The notes under the pieces are model-generated. The model ran no database searches. It was not told the DNA's origin and saw nothing but the letters and a program-made list of their open reading frames with translations. Made by a program: the position numbers and the translations under genes. Of a stretch of 64,000 bases of DNA, positions 18,594-27,948 are shown in pieces (position 1 is the first letter of the stretch; every line of letters starts with the position of its first letter). The stretch is from Coxiellaceae bacterium (GTDB taxonomy: Bacteria > Pseudomonadota > Gammaproteobacteria > Coxiellales > Coxiellaceae): the NCBI GenBank assembly GCA_030680235.1, contig JAUXWQ010000056.1, positions 1-64,000 on the forward strand. Direction: 5' to 3'.

Positions 18594-18666
18594 GCCGATG
18601 TAGCTCAGTTGGTAGAGCAGCGCATTCGTAATGCGAAGGTCGTCCGTTCAATTCGGATCATCGGCA
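18594..18666 (+). tRNA. thrW: tRNA-Thr (CGU)
   Basis: This is a complete cloverleaf. The acceptor stem GCCGATG pairs with CATCGGC, and the D-arm is AGCTCAGTTGGTAGAGC. The anticodon arm GCGCATTCGTAATGCG has loop TTCGTAA, giving anticodon CGU, and the T-arm is TCCGTTCAATTCGGA. It is nearly identical in the 5' half to E. coli thrW. The terminal CCA is absent: the DNA continues ATATTT after the discriminator A. Confidence 0.97.
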
Positions 18667-18717
18667 TATTTCCTTAGAGCCTGTAATTCTGGTTGGCAGT
18701 AATTATTGAGAGCTTCT

Positions 18718-20007
18718 ATGCAGCGTTATTTTAATAAACGTGTCCTAAGCATTTTTTTTATGGGTTTTGCATCTGGCTTACCGCTCGGTTTAGTGGGTGC
18801 AACCTTGCAAGCTTGGTATACCGTTTCTGGTGCGAGTTTAATTGCGATTGGTTGGTTGACCTTAGTCGGACAACCTTACGCTTATAAATTCTTATGGGCA
18901 CCCTTGTTAGATCGGTTTGAGCCATTCAGTCTTGGACGACGTCGCAGTTGGATTATCTGTATGCAAGCCTTGCTGGTACTGGGTTTGTGTGCCATGGGAT
19001 TTTTAAATCCGGCAAAAAACCCTTTATTTTTAGCATTTATTGCACTATCTGTGGCTATTTTCTCGGCAACGCAAGATACGGCTATTGATGCGTATCGAAC
19101 AGAATTGTTGGAGGAACATGAGCGTGGGATTGGTGTTTCCGCAAGTACAGTCGCTTACCGTATTGCAATGATGGTGTCATCGGCATTGGCATTAATGATT
19201 GCCTCTGTATTGAGTTGGCATAGCCTGTATTTTTTGATGGCAGGATGTTTTGTGGTGTTGATGTTGATTACCTGGCGTTCACCTAATCCAGCGGTCTCAT
19301 CTAGCCCGCCCACTTCCATGCGAGCAGCGATGCTTGCGCCACTTGTCAATTTTTTCTCAAGAAAACATGCTTTTTATATTATATTATTTATTGTGCTGTA
19401 CAAATTATGTGATGCGATGGCGCTATCATTGAACACGGCTTTTTTACTTCGCGTGATGCATTTTAGTTTGATACAGATTGGTGCAATTAGTAAAACAGTG
19501 GGTTTGACTGCGGGATTAATGGGGAGTGTTGTCGGTGGTTTTTTGTTGCCCTATTTCAATTTATATCGATCATTGATTATTTTTGGATTTTTACAGTTAG
19601 CATCTAATTTATTGTATGCCTGGCTTTATATCGTTGGAAAAAATATAACGATTATGAGTATTGCCATTTTCGGTGAAAATTTTTGCAGCGGCTTAGCAAC
19701 GGTTGCCTTCATTGTTTTCTTGATGCAACTATGTGATAAACGGTATACAGCAACACAATATGCCTTATTTTCAGCATTTGCATCGCTGGGTAGAATTTTT
19801 ATTGGGCCCGTTTCTGCGGTATTGGTGGATCATATTGGCTGGGTTGATTTTTATATTGTCTCGTCGCTTGTTGGATTGCCGGCATTGGTAATAATGTTTT
19901 TTTTTTGCACAGAGAAATGTAATTGGATTCTCCGTTACATTAAGTGCTTTGATGCGAGCGCGAGTGTAACGAGTGTTTGCAGAAAATCAACAGGGCTGTT
20001 GACCTGA
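18718..20007 (+). CDS. ampG: AmpG muropeptide permease (MFS)
   Basis: This is an inner-membrane permease of about 429 aa that imports GlcNAc-anhydroMurNAc peptides for cell-wall recycling. The N-terminus is strongly AmpG-like (GFASGLPLGLVGATLQAWYT, VGQPYAYKFLWAPLLDRFEP), with about twelve hydrophobic segments. The ATG at 18718 is used rather than the TTG at 18706. The last 19 codons (from 19951) run through a dispersed palindromic element (family A), so the tail DASASVTSVCRKSTGLLT is probably not ancestral. No ampD or ampC is in the window, but ampE lies about 19 kb away. Confidence 0.93.
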   Translation: MQRYFNKRVLSIFFMGFASGLPLGLVGATLQAWYTVSGASLIAIGWLTLVGQPYAYKFLWAPLLDRFEPFSLGRRRSWIICMQALLVLGLCAMGFLNPAKNPLFLAFIALSVAIFSATQDTAIDAYRTELLEEHERGIGVSASTVAYRIAMMVSSALALMIASVLSWHSLYFLMAGCFVVLMLITWRSPNPAVSSSPPTSMRAAMLAPLVNFFSRKHAFYIILFIVLYKLCDAMALSLNTAFLLRVMHFSLIQIGAISKTVGLTAGLMGSVVGGFLLPYFNLYRSLIIFGFLQLASNLLYAWLYIVGKNITIMSIAIFGENFCSGLATVAFIVFLMQLCDKRYTATQYALFSAFASLGRIFIGPVSAVLVDHIGWVDFYIVSSLVGLPALVIMFFFCTEKCNWILRYIKCFDASASVTSVCRKSTGLLT

Positions 20008-20037
20008 AAATTGCTTGCTACGCGCGGCGGCGCGCAA
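19951..20037. repeat. Family A palindromic element (A1)
   Basis: The left arm GATGCGAGCGCGAGTGTAAC continues GAGTGTTTGCAG. The degenerate right arm has CTGAAAATTGCTTGCTACGC followed by a GC-rich block. The element starts inside the ampG frame and supplies its last codons and stop. Related arms occur near 29439, 30648, 45274 and 50618. Confidence 0.7.
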
Positions 20038-20093
20038 CCTTCGCGTTTAGTAGGTCCTCTGACCTATTATAGAGAAATAATGCTGAATGGTTG

Positions 20094-22835
20094 CTAATTT
20101 TTCTGAATGGAATATAACACATCCCCGCCATTCCCTAGCGTACTTGATGATAATTGCAAGGCCCAGTTATCATTCAAGAAATAACGCAACTCAAACACAT
20201 TGATGGGATCCAAAATGCCAACACTGTATCGCACATAAAAATGACGAGAAAGATTTTTCCCAACCACAAAAGCAGACTGTTGATTGAGTGGATTTCCTAA
20301 GGCATCAGTGGTTGTTTCAGATTCAACGCCCATTTCATTCAGGCCTAAGCCACGTTGTATTTGGGTTGCAATATTTTGTTTACCCATTAAACCTTGGCTT
20401 GAAATATTAACCGCTGCGAGCGCACGCAGTAAAAAGTCTGTATTTCCTGGTGTATTAGAGGTATTGGCATAACCTAACAAAATATAAGATAAAATATCGG
20501 CTTCAGATAAGCTTGAGCGATTTGAAAAGAAGCTGATTTTTGGAGATTTTACGGTACCTGTAATTTCAATACCAACAACTAAAAAATTACGTGTAAAATT
20601 GGGTGTTCCATTCCCCATGTTTTCAATGGATTGAATTTTTTTTGAGGCTTTTAAGCTTAATCCTGGATTATTGAGTAAACTGTCTGAAAAAATAAGGGAA
20701 GAATCAGAGCTGATTTTGAGCGTTTGTCCGTATACGCTGTACTCTCCATTTCTTATGAAAATTTCACCATTTCCAAATATAGCTTCATTGGGTTTGGGTT
20801 GTTTTAGTGTGATCGATCCACCCAATTGTGCCGTAATACCAGAAGCATCAATCTTAACTGCCTTGCCAAGCGTAATGGTCATATTGTTTTGTAAATTCCA
20901 ATAAGGCTTAGGAGGCGGGGTAAAGCCGCCAACAAAAACAATATCATGATCGGGTAGTGTTACCGTTGTTTTGAAATCATCAGGATGAATGGTGGCTTTA
21001 GGAATTGTAATATTGCCACTCAATACGATCTTATCGCCTTGCACGGTTGCTTTTAATTGTGTGCTTGCATAGACAATATATTCAGGCGTATTCATAACTA
21101 ACAGATTATTCGCTACTAATGTCGCTTCTGCAGTTAATGTGGGCTGTGATAAATCAACAGAGCCTTTTAAATTAAGCGGTGTTTTTGCGGAAAATGCTTG
21201 TAAATCAATTAAGAGTTTGTAACCGTTGCTTGTGAAAGTTGCTTTTAATCGATCAAGTGATACTTTTAGCCGTGGAAAAATAAAGCGTGCACCAGGAAAA
21301 TTAACTGTGCCATTAATAATCGGTTTTTTGAGTGTGCCAGCAAGCGTAAGATTGGCGTTAGCTGTGCCTGCCGCAATATGGAGTGTCGGTAGAAAACTAC
21401 GTAACCATCCAAAGTGTGATAGGTGAATTTGCAATTGACCGAGGATTTTTTTGGGAGACCACTCACCTTGTAAGCAAATAGCGCCGGCTTTCCCAGAGCG
21501 TAGACATAAATTACCGAGTGTTATTTTTTGATCGGATGCGCTAATGGGAACACGCTTTTCTAAATGCCAATGCGTGTTACGTAAAAGCATCATGGTGAAT
21601 TTACGTAACTCGCCTTGCCATTTTTCATCCTGGTAATGGCCATCTATTGAAAGTTTGATACTTTGCCCGGGTGACGCTGCATCGAAGGTGAGGGTGTGAT
21701 GTTTAAAATCACCCTCTGCAGTGATAGTCGCTCTTTTAAGGACTGCATTTTCTGTTTTAAAGTGCGTATTGAGTGTCATGCGAAAGGAGGGATTATCAAG
21801 GTCACCTTCAATGTGTCCATGAGAACGTAAATTGCCTGTGAGCACGTCAGCCCAACGTGCTAACGCATTTGTTTTTAACTCCCAGTGGATTTTCAGTTTT
21901 TTTTCATAATCAATTAAAAGATGAAGGGTGCTTTGTGGTGTAGTAATCGTTGCATCACTGTGTGTGATCAATTCACTTTTTTCATTGCCACTGCTATTAA
22001 TCGTCATTGATAAACGATTCGTCCATTCCGAATTTAAGAGTGATGGGTTGATGTGGTTTGCGCGTATTTTTCCCGTCCATGTTACAAAAGGGGATAATTG
22101 CATGGCGTAATTAAAAGCAAGTGATCCATTCAAAAATTGTATTTGTTTTGTTTGCAATGAAAATGCATTTTTATTCCCTTCTCCTGTTATTTCAAAATGG
22201 GTATTTTTTCCTTTGAGAAGAGAGGAGATGTAATAATTGTTGGGTGTGCCACTCAGGGTGAATGAAAAATTGAGTAAGACAGGCTTTGTTAAATTGCCTG
22301 ATAAAGTAACATCAACCGCATTTTTTCTTAACAAGCCACGAAAAAATAGTTTTTCAAAATAAAAATTATCTTTAGGATTTTTGTTAGTTATTAAGGTGAA
22401 ATGATCGAGTGCCGCATGATCAACCAATATGCGCAAATTAGTTTGTTGTGAAAGACGTGTGGACCAAGCATTGATCATTGCTTTAATTTTTTCAGGTGTC
22501 CAGTGTGGATGCGCCGTGTCTTCTTTGATACTGACTTGTAATTGTGTTGCATTTAATGCCGTAATATGTAACTTATGATGAATGAGTTCAAGCGGATTCC
22601 AGTCAATACGTATTTTTTTTAGTGCAATCGTAGCATCGTTATCTTCATAGCGTAGGTTTTCTAACGTAATGGGCCCTACAATAACGCCTGAAATTTTTTG
22701 AATCTGTAATTTTCCGGGTAAAAAATTTTTTGAAAAATCGATACTCCAGCGCAAGCCGGTGGGTGTTAATAAAAACGTAACGCCACTGATCAGTAAAATG
22801 ATTAATAAGAAAAATGCTCTTAGGAATGTTTTCAC
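20094..22835 (-). CDS. tamB: Translocation and assembly module protein TamB
   Basis: This is a 913-aa inner-membrane-anchored, periplasm-spanning AsmA-like protein. With TamA it assists outer-membrane protein insertion or phospholipid transport. One N-terminal membrane anchor (LRAFFLLIILLISGVTFLL) is followed by a long beta-rich region and the C-terminal DUF490/TamB domain (LSEADILSYILLGYA; ending in an ELRYFLNDNWALQ beta strand). It is shorter than the 1259-aa E. coli protein. The GTG at 22835 shares one base with the tamA stop codon. A longer frame starts at an ATG within tamA (22871), but its extra residues precede the anchor and are not family-like. Confidence 0.93.
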   Translation of the reverse strand: MKTFLRAFFLLIILLISGVTFLLTPTGLRWSIDFSKNFLPGKLQIQKISGVIVGPITLENLRYEDNDATIALKKIRIDWNPLELIHHKLHITALNATQLQVSIKEDTAHPHWTPEKIKAMINAWSTRLSQQTNLRILVDHAALDHFTLITNKNPKDNFYFEKLFFRGLLRKNAVDVTLSGNLTKPVLLNFSFTLSGTPNNYYISSLLKGKNTHFEITGEGNKNAFSLQTKQIQFLNGSLAFNYAMQLSPFVTWTGKIRANHINPSLLNSEWTNRLSMTINSSGNEKSELITHSDATITTPQSTLHLLIDYEKKLKIHWELKTNALARWADVLTGNLRSHGHIEGDLDNPSFRMTLNTHFKTENAVLKRATITAEGDFKHHTLTFDAASPGQSIKLSIDGHYQDEKWQGELRKFTMMLLRNTHWHLEKRVPISASDQKITLGNLCLRSGKAGAICLQGEWSPKKILGQLQIHLSHFGWLRSFLPTLHIAAGTANANLTLAGTLKKPIINGTVNFPGARFIFPRLKVSLDRLKATFTSNGYKLLIDLQAFSAKTPLNLKGSVDLSQPTLTAEATLVANNLLVMNTPEYIVYASTQLKATVQGDKIVLSGNITIPKATIHPDDFKTTVTLPDHDIVFVGGFTPPPKPYWNLQNNMTITLGKAVKIDASGITAQLGGSITLKQPKPNEAIFGNGEIFIRNGEYSVYGQTLKISSDSSLIFSDSLLNNPGLSLKASKKIQSIENMGNGTPNFTRNFLVVGIEITGTVKSPKISFFSNRSSLSEADILSYILLGYANTSNTPGNTDFLLRALAAVNISSQGLMGKQNIATQIQRGLGLNEMGVESETTTDALGNPLNQQSAFVVGKNLSRHFYVRYSVGILDPINVFELRYFLNDNWALQLSSSTLGNGGDVLYSIQKN

Positions 22836-24565
22836 TATAAACTCGTTCCCATCGTAAATTGGATGGCCCAAGGATCACCGGGTTGTGTAAAGGCTTTGGC
22901 AAAGGTCAATTCAAGTGAGCCAATGGGAGAAACCCACACAATGCCTGGGCCAGTACCCGCATTAATATGGCTAAAAATATTATTGTCAGCAACAACACCC
23001 GCATCTAGAAAAACGGCGAGGTAAAAATCGCCATAAATACGTTCTTGTACTTCAGCACTACTCACTACCAAGTTTTTACCTGGGCCAAGACCATTGTAGC
23101 TATAGCCACGCACACTTTGCGACCCCCCGGCGAGTAATTGTAACGACAAGGGTAAATTAACGATATTACCGATTTCAGTATGACCAACATCACCGCGAAA
23201 GAGTAAACGAGTTTTTGTTTTTGTAATGGTATAGATTGATTTAAAGTGTGCTGATATTTGATAGAAGCTCGTTTCTGATAGTAGCGCTTTGCTTGCTGCG
23301 CAAAATTGTGTTGACAGGCTAATTCCTTTGTGTGGATTTCTAGGGTGATCCGCATCGATATATTTAGAGGTAAAAGTTGGATAGACGAGTTGTGTGGATG
23401 TTTGTGGAAAACCATTCATGTTGTAGTTTTCATCTAAATAGGCAAACTCAACGGAGTGTTTCCAGTGATCGCGATTGACCGCATACTCAACAGCAGCTTT
23501 TACGTTGTGTGCAGTGCCTGATGCTTGATTAATATGTGTTGCGCCACCAGCAAAGGTCCATAAATCCCTTGCAGGGTCAGTGCCGGGAATTAAATATTTT
23601 ATGACGGCGCTGCTGTTGCTACTTGAAGCACGGATGAGTGTTTGAAAGCGGTGTCCATCGCCATTCACAGAGCGTAGTGTGATGCCGAGTGTGCCACGTA
23701 CACCGGTGTCTGTTCCATAGCCAAGGCCATAAATGTATTGTTTTCTTTTTCTTGGCATAAGATGGATTTTAATTGGCACAATGCCATTTTTTATGTCATG
23801 CGTTTCTGGTTTTATAAGGATTTGATTAAAGAAGGTACTTGCTGTTAAGCCCTCTTGTGTTTTTTCGAGCTGCTTTGCATCGTAATAAGCCCCTTCTTTG
23901 TAGGTTATAAAGCGATGTAAAAAAGAATCTTTTAGGGTTGTTTTTGAAAAAGTTGTTTCACCAAAGCGTGATCTTGGCCCTGTATAAAACACCAAAATAA
24001 TTTTTGCTTGATACGTTTGTAAATTAATTTGAATTTGGTTTTTTTTCATTTTGGCTGAAAAATAACCACGCTCCGTCGCAAGATTATAAAGGTCGGTTTT
24101 TACCTTGTCATAGTCGGGTGTGTTGAGCGGCTCCCCAACTTTTAAAGGCAATTTTTTAAGCAGCTTAATGAATTTCGGATCGTTTTTTCCATCGCCTTCA
24201 ATCACAACGTGAACAGCAGTCACGGGGAGTGGGGGGCCTAGGTCGATGGCAAAATAAACAGTCCATAGATTGCCGTTTTTGCTGGTTTTGGTTGAAGTTT
24301 TTACTTGAAAAAAGCCATAAGGCGTTACGGCATTTTTAATTTCAGTGGGTCCTTTTGCAACAAAGTGTGAAGCTTCCATATCAGTCAGTGGAAAATGGAG
24401 TTTGTTATATAGGTTTTCCAAAGTATCTTTTACATTTTTTTGGACGACGGGGTCTTTGATGGCGCTAAACTGATATTTAATTTTAATGTAATGATTGGAT
24501 GCAGCAAATCCGGTGCTAAAAAATAGCGCAAAAAACACCAGTATCGAGAGACTCATCCATTTCAT
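22835..24565 (-). CDS. tamA: Translocation and assembly module outer-membrane protein TamA
   Basis: This 576-aa Omp85-family outer-membrane beta-barrel has N-terminal POTRA domains. A signal peptide (MKWMSLSILVFFALFFSTGFAA) is followed by three POTRA-like modules, including RGYFSAKMKKNQIQINL. The C-terminal barrel has the Omp85 signatures LAGGSQSVRGYSYNGLGPG (the VRGY lid-lock motif) and a closing strand ending in TMGTSL. The length matches the 577-aa E. coli TamA. tamB follows with overlapping stop and start, an obligate-partner arrangement. It is divergent from coaA. Confidence 0.95.
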   Translation of the reverse strand: MKWMSLSILVFFALFFSTGFAASNHYIKIKYQFSAIKDPVVQKNVKDTLENLYNKLHFPLTDMEASHFVAKGPTEIKNAVTPYGFFQVKTSTKTSKNGNLWTVYFAIDLGPPLPVTAVHVVIEGDGKNDPKFIKLLKKLPLKVGEPLNTPDYDKVKTDLYNLATERGYFSAKMKKNQIQINLQTYQAKIILVFYTGPRSRFGETTFSKTTLKDSFLHRFITYKEGAYYDAKQLEKTQEGLTASTFFNQILIKPETHDIKNGIVPIKIHLMPRKRKQYIYGLGYGTDTGVRGTLGITLRSVNGDGHRFQTLIRASSSNSSAVIKYLIPGTDPARDLWTFAGGATHINQASGTAHNVKAAVEYAVNRDHWKHSVEFAYLDENYNMNGFPQTSTQLVYPTFTSKYIDADHPRNPHKGISLSTQFCAASKALLSETSFYQISAHFKSIYTITKTKTRLLFRGDVGHTEIGNIVNLPLSLQLLAGGSQSVRGYSYNGLGPGKNLVVSSAEVQERIYGDFYLAVFLDAGVVADNNIFSHINAGTGPGIVWVSPIGSLELTFAKAFTQPGDPWAIQFTMGTSL

Positions 24566-24651
24566 GCTAACGATTATACTGACCTCAGGGTAATATAAAA
24601 CCCCTGGTGATGGTGATATAGTGGCTCACTTTTATTATGGGTGATTATTTT

Positions 24652-25590
24652 ATGCGACCACACGACAGTGCTTATCTCACTTTTTCCCGTGAAGAATGGT
24701 TAAATTTTCGACATGATGCGCCAATGACGCTCACTGAGGGTGATTTGGATGCGCTGCATGGCCAAGTTGAAACGGTGTCACTAAAAGAAGTATCAGAGAT
24801 TTATTTGCCCTTATCGCGATTACTCAGTTTTTATGTGAGTGGTACACAAACAGTACATCTTGCAACACAAGACTTTTTAGGTACGCCTGAACCAAAGGTG
24901 CCTTATATCATTGGGGTTGCGGGCAGTGTTGCGGTCGGTAAAAGCACTTCATCTCGTATTTTGACTGCGTTATTGTCCCGCTGGCCAAATCATCCGAAAG
25001 TTGCTGTCGTTACTACAGATGGTTTTTTGTATCCGAATTATTATCTTGAACAAAATGGATTGATGGAGCGCAAAGGTTTTCCGGAAAGTTATGATTTGGG
25101 TGCGTTTTTGCAGTTTTTAATCGATATAAAATCGGGTAAGCCATTGGTAAAGGCGCCGGTATATTCGCATCAATCCTACGATATCCTGCCAAATACATTT
25201 ATCGATGTAAAAAAACCAGATATTTTGATTGTTGAAGGATTGAATATTTTGCAAACCGGTGTTGCAAGACCCAAACAAAGCCCCGTTTTTATTTCTGACT
25301 TTTTTGATTTTTCCATTTTTGTCGATGCGGATATCGATGTGATTCAAAAATGGTATGTTGATCGTGTTGTCAAATTTTCGCAAACAGCATTTCGTGATCC
25401 ACACTCATATTTTCATGCGATTTCGACAATGCCAGTGGATGAAGTTGCGGTATTTGCAGCAAAGGTATGGCGTGATATTAATGCGGTAAATTTAGTACAA
25501 AATATTTTGCCATGCCGTGATCGTGCGCATTTAATTTTGAAGAAGGATAAGTATCATGCGGTGGAACAGGTTAAGTTGAGAAAATTATGA
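24652..25590 (+). CDS. coaA: Pantothenate kinase type I, CoaA
   Basis: This 312-aa cytosolic enzyme catalyses the first and rate-limiting step of CoA synthesis. It is closely similar to E. coli CoaA throughout: P-loop GVAGSVAVGKSTSSRIL, VTTDGFLYPN, GFPESYDLGAFLQFL, APVYSHQSYDILP, VEGLNILQTG, and an ending with NILPCRDRAHLILKK. The ATG at 24652 has GGTGA 7 nt upstream; an in-frame ATG at 24637 is possible. The stop is directly followed by a family D hairpin. coaE, for the last CoA step, is also in the window. Confidence 0.97.
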   Translation: MRPHDSAYLTFSREEWLNFRHDAPMTLTEGDLDALHGQVETVSLKEVSEIYLPLSRLLSFYVSGTQTVHLATQDFLGTPEPKVPYIIGVAGSVAVGKSTSSRILTALLSRWPNHPKVAVVTTDGFLYPNYYLEQNGLMERKGFPESYDLGAFLQFLIDIKSGKPLVKAPVYSHQSYDILPNTFIDVKKPDILIVEGLNILQTGVARPKQSPVFISDFFDFSIFVDADIDVIQKWYVDRVVKFSQTAFRDPHSYFHAISTMPVDEVAVFAAKVWRDINAVNLVQNILPCRDRAHLILKKDKYHAVEQVKLRKL

Positions 25591-25660
25591 TGGTGATTAT
25601 GACTGTGTCAGCAGTGTAGTCTGATTTAAACCAAACCCCCGACACAGTCACCGTCACTAA
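25589..25660. repeat. Family D palindromic element (D2)
   Basis: Inverted arms TGACTGTGTC and GACACAGTCA match perfectly over 10 bp, within a wider imperfect pairing of GGTGATTATGACTGTG and CACAGTCACCGTCACT. The element starts at the coaA stop codon and ends just before the ribosome site of the next gene. Confidence 0.65.
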
Positions 25661-25674
25661 TATAGAGAAAAAAC

Positions 25675-26523
25675 ATGCGTTATCTAATAGTCATTTTCTT
25701 TCCCCTCACTTTTATCGTCACCAATGCTTTTGCTTGGGGTAATGTAGGGCATCGTCTTGTTGCACAAATTGCTTATGATGAATTAACGCCGCAAGCAAAA
25801 GCAAAAATTGATAACTTAACAGCAGTGTATTTTCATTCTCCTTATCCCGAGGCGCGTTTTTTACGAGCAGCGACGTGGCCAGATACGATTCGCAAAAAAG
25901 CGCCGGGGTATAATGCTTGGCATTATAGTGATGCCCCTTTTGTGAAAGACAATATCAGGCCGCCAATGCAAAATAGTGAGAATGTGGCGTGGGCGATTGT
26001 GCGTGCAGAACACATTATTTCAGATCCAAAATCAACACAAGCTGAGCGCGCGACAAATTTGTCTTTTTTGATTCATTTTGTGGGTGATATTCATCAGCCT
26101 TTGCACTGCGTTTCTTTGTATAGCAATCAATTTCCAGAGGGTGATCGCGGGGGTAATTTATATCGCATTCAATCTGTTTCTGTTGATAATTTGCATGGGT
26201 ATTGGGATCAAGGTTTAGGGTTATTATATAGTGCACCACATGCGCCGTATTTGTTTCGTTACCAGCAAATTCAAGTGCTGGCAAAACAATGGATGGCACG
26301 CTATCCACGTGCTTTTTTTGGTCCGCGATTAACGGAAAAATCGACCAATAGTTGGGCAAAAGAAGGGTATAATCTTTCGACTACTTTTGCGTATACAATC
26401 CCGCAAAATGCAGCGCCTAATGATCGGTACGTCCAAGAAGGTCAGGCGATTGTGCGAGCGCAAATTGTGCTTGCGGGATATCGCTTGGCAGATATACTGA
26501 ACGTTATTTTTAGTGGGTCGTGA
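25675..26523 (+). CDS. Secreted S1/P1-type nuclease
   Basis: This 282-aa protein has a signal peptide (residues 1-20) that leaves a mature N-terminal Trp21. In S1/P1 nucleases this Trp is a zinc ligand, and WGNVGH also supplies His26. Further metal-binding signatures are AATWPD, WHYSDAP and the FLIHFVGDIHQPLHC block, all present. The family uses three zinc ions to cleave single-stranded DNA/RNA and 3'-nucleotides. The predicted site of action is the periplasm or outside the cell, perhaps for nucleotide scavenging or in contact with a host. gltX starts 34 bp downstream on the same strand. Confidence 0.93.
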   Translation: MRYLIVIFFPLTFIVTNAFAWGNVGHRLVAQIAYDELTPQAKAKIDNLTAVYFHSPYPEARFLRAATWPDTIRKKAPGYNAWHYSDAPFVKDNIRPPMQNSENVAWAIVRAEHIISDPKSTQAERATNLSFLIHFVGDIHQPLHCVSLYSNQFPEGDRGGNLYRIQSVSVDNLHGYWDQGLGLLYSAPHAPYLFRYQQIQVLAKQWMARYPRAFFGPRLTEKSTNSWAKEGYNLSTTFAYTIPQNAAPNDRYVQEGQAIVRAQIVLAGYRLADILNVIFSGS

Positions 26524-26557
26524 CAGTCCTCTCCATTTTTTCCAAGAGAATTAAATT

Positions 26558-27928
26558 ATGTCAGTTCAACAAATTCGCACGCGCTTTGCTCCCAGTCCAA
26601 CAGGCTATTTACATGTGGGGGGGGCACGTACTGCCTTGTTTGCATGGCTTTATGCGCGCCATTGTAAAGGCACTTTTATTTTGCGTGTTGAAGATACGGA
26701 TCAAGAGCGCTCAACGGAGGCTTCTATTCAAGCCATTTTAGATGGTATGAACTGGTTAGGGTTGACGGTTGATGAAGGTCCATTTTATCAAATGCAGCGT
26801 ATGGATCGTTATCGTGAAGTGATTCAACAGTTTTTAACAGAAGGTCATGCGTATCGTTGCACATGCTCAAAAGAACGCTTGGAAAAATTGCGTGAAGCGC
26901 AAATGGCAGCGAAAGAAAAGCCGCGTTATGACGGCCATTGTCGTGATTTAAATGTGTCTGAGAATCTACCTCATGTTATTCGATTTAAAAATCCCAAAGA
27001 CGGCGCGGTTGTTTTTGATGATTTGGTGCGTGGAAAAATTGCTGTTAATAATGCGGAGTTAGATGATTTAATTATTGCGCGCACCGATGGCGTACCTACG
27101 TATAATTTTTGCGTGGTAGTGGATGATTATGATATGAAAATCACTGATGTGATTCGGGGTGATGATCACATCAATAATACACCACGACAAATCAATATGT
27201 TGATGGCGATGGGGGCAGAATTACCGCGTTATGCACATTTGCCCATGATTTTGGGTGGTGATGGGCAGCGTTTATCAAAACGCCATGGCGCGGTGAGTGT
27301 GATGCAATTTTGTGATGATGGTTATTTGCCAGAAGCATTAATTAATTATTTGGCGCGATTGGGTTGGTCTCATGGTGATCAAGAAATATTTTCGCGCGAT
27401 GAATTAATTTCATTTTTTGATTTAACGCATATTAATAATTCACCTGCTGCCTTTGATTTTGAGAAATTAGATTGGCTCAATCAACATTATATGAAAACGA
27501 CAAGCGGTGTTGATGCTTTTGAATTTCAATTAAAACAATTGAATATTGATTATTCAAAAGGGCCTGCATTGCAGCTTGTTTATGATGCACAAAAAGAGCG
27601 CGTTAAAACTTTAAAAGAAATGGCCTTAAAGAGCCGTTATTTTTTTGAAGACGCGTTAATTTTTGATGAAGAAGCGGTTAAAAAACATTTAACAGATGAG
27701 GCGAAAAAATTATTAAAAGCAGCGCATGATTATTTTGCGACGATGACTGAGTGGACTAAAGAATCTTTGCACCATGCGATCACTGAAATTGCAACGCAGC
27801 AAGGTGTGAAGATGGGACAATTGGCGCAGCCATTACGTGTTGCGGTGACGGGTGGTACGGTGTCGCCATCGATTGATTTGACTTTACAGTTAATTGGAAA
27901 AGCACGTGTTTTGATGCGATTAAAATAA
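26558..27928 (+). CDS. gltX: Glutamyl-tRNA synthetase GltX
   Basis: This is a 456-aa class I aminoacyl-tRNA synthetase that charges tRNA-Glu, whose gene lies 1.4 kb downstream. The HIGH-equivalent is in APSPTGYLHVGGARTALFAW, and the KMSKS-equivalent is in GDGQRLSKRHGAVSVMQF. The C-terminal anticodon-binding domain ends in the usual TGGTVSPSIDLTLQLIGK. The length is typical. It might be the non-discriminating type, but sequence alone cannot settle that. A porin-like gene follows after 20 bp and may be co-transcribed. Confidence 0.97.
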   Translation: MSVQQIRTRFAPSPTGYLHVGGARTALFAWLYARHCKGTFILRVEDTDQERSTEASIQAILDGMNWLGLTVDEGPFYQMQRMDRYREVIQQFLTEGHAYRCTCSKERLEKLREAQMAAKEKPRYDGHCRDLNVSENLPHVIRFKNPKDGAVVFDDLVRGKIAVNNAELDDLIIARTDGVPTYNFCVVVDDYDMKITDVIRGDDHINNTPRQINMLMAMGAELPRYAHLPMILGGDGQRLSKRHGAVSVMQFCDDGYLPEALINYLARLGWSHGDQEIFSRDELISFFDLTHINNSPAAFDFEKLDWLNQHYMKTTSGVDAFEFQLKQLNIDYSKGPALQLVYDAQKERVKTLKEMALKSRYFFEDALIFDEEAVKKHLTDEAKKLLKAAHDYFATMTEWTKESLHHAITEIATQQGVKMGQLAQPLRVAVTGGTVSPSIDLTLQLIGKARVLMRLK

Positions 27929-27948
27929 GAAGCTGAGAGAATGCGTTA

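Noticed and set aside
22836-22871. Upstream ATG for tamB
   Set aside because: It lies within the tamA coding end and puts unlikely residues before the membrane anchor; GTG 22835 overlaps the tamA stop as expected for a coupled pair.
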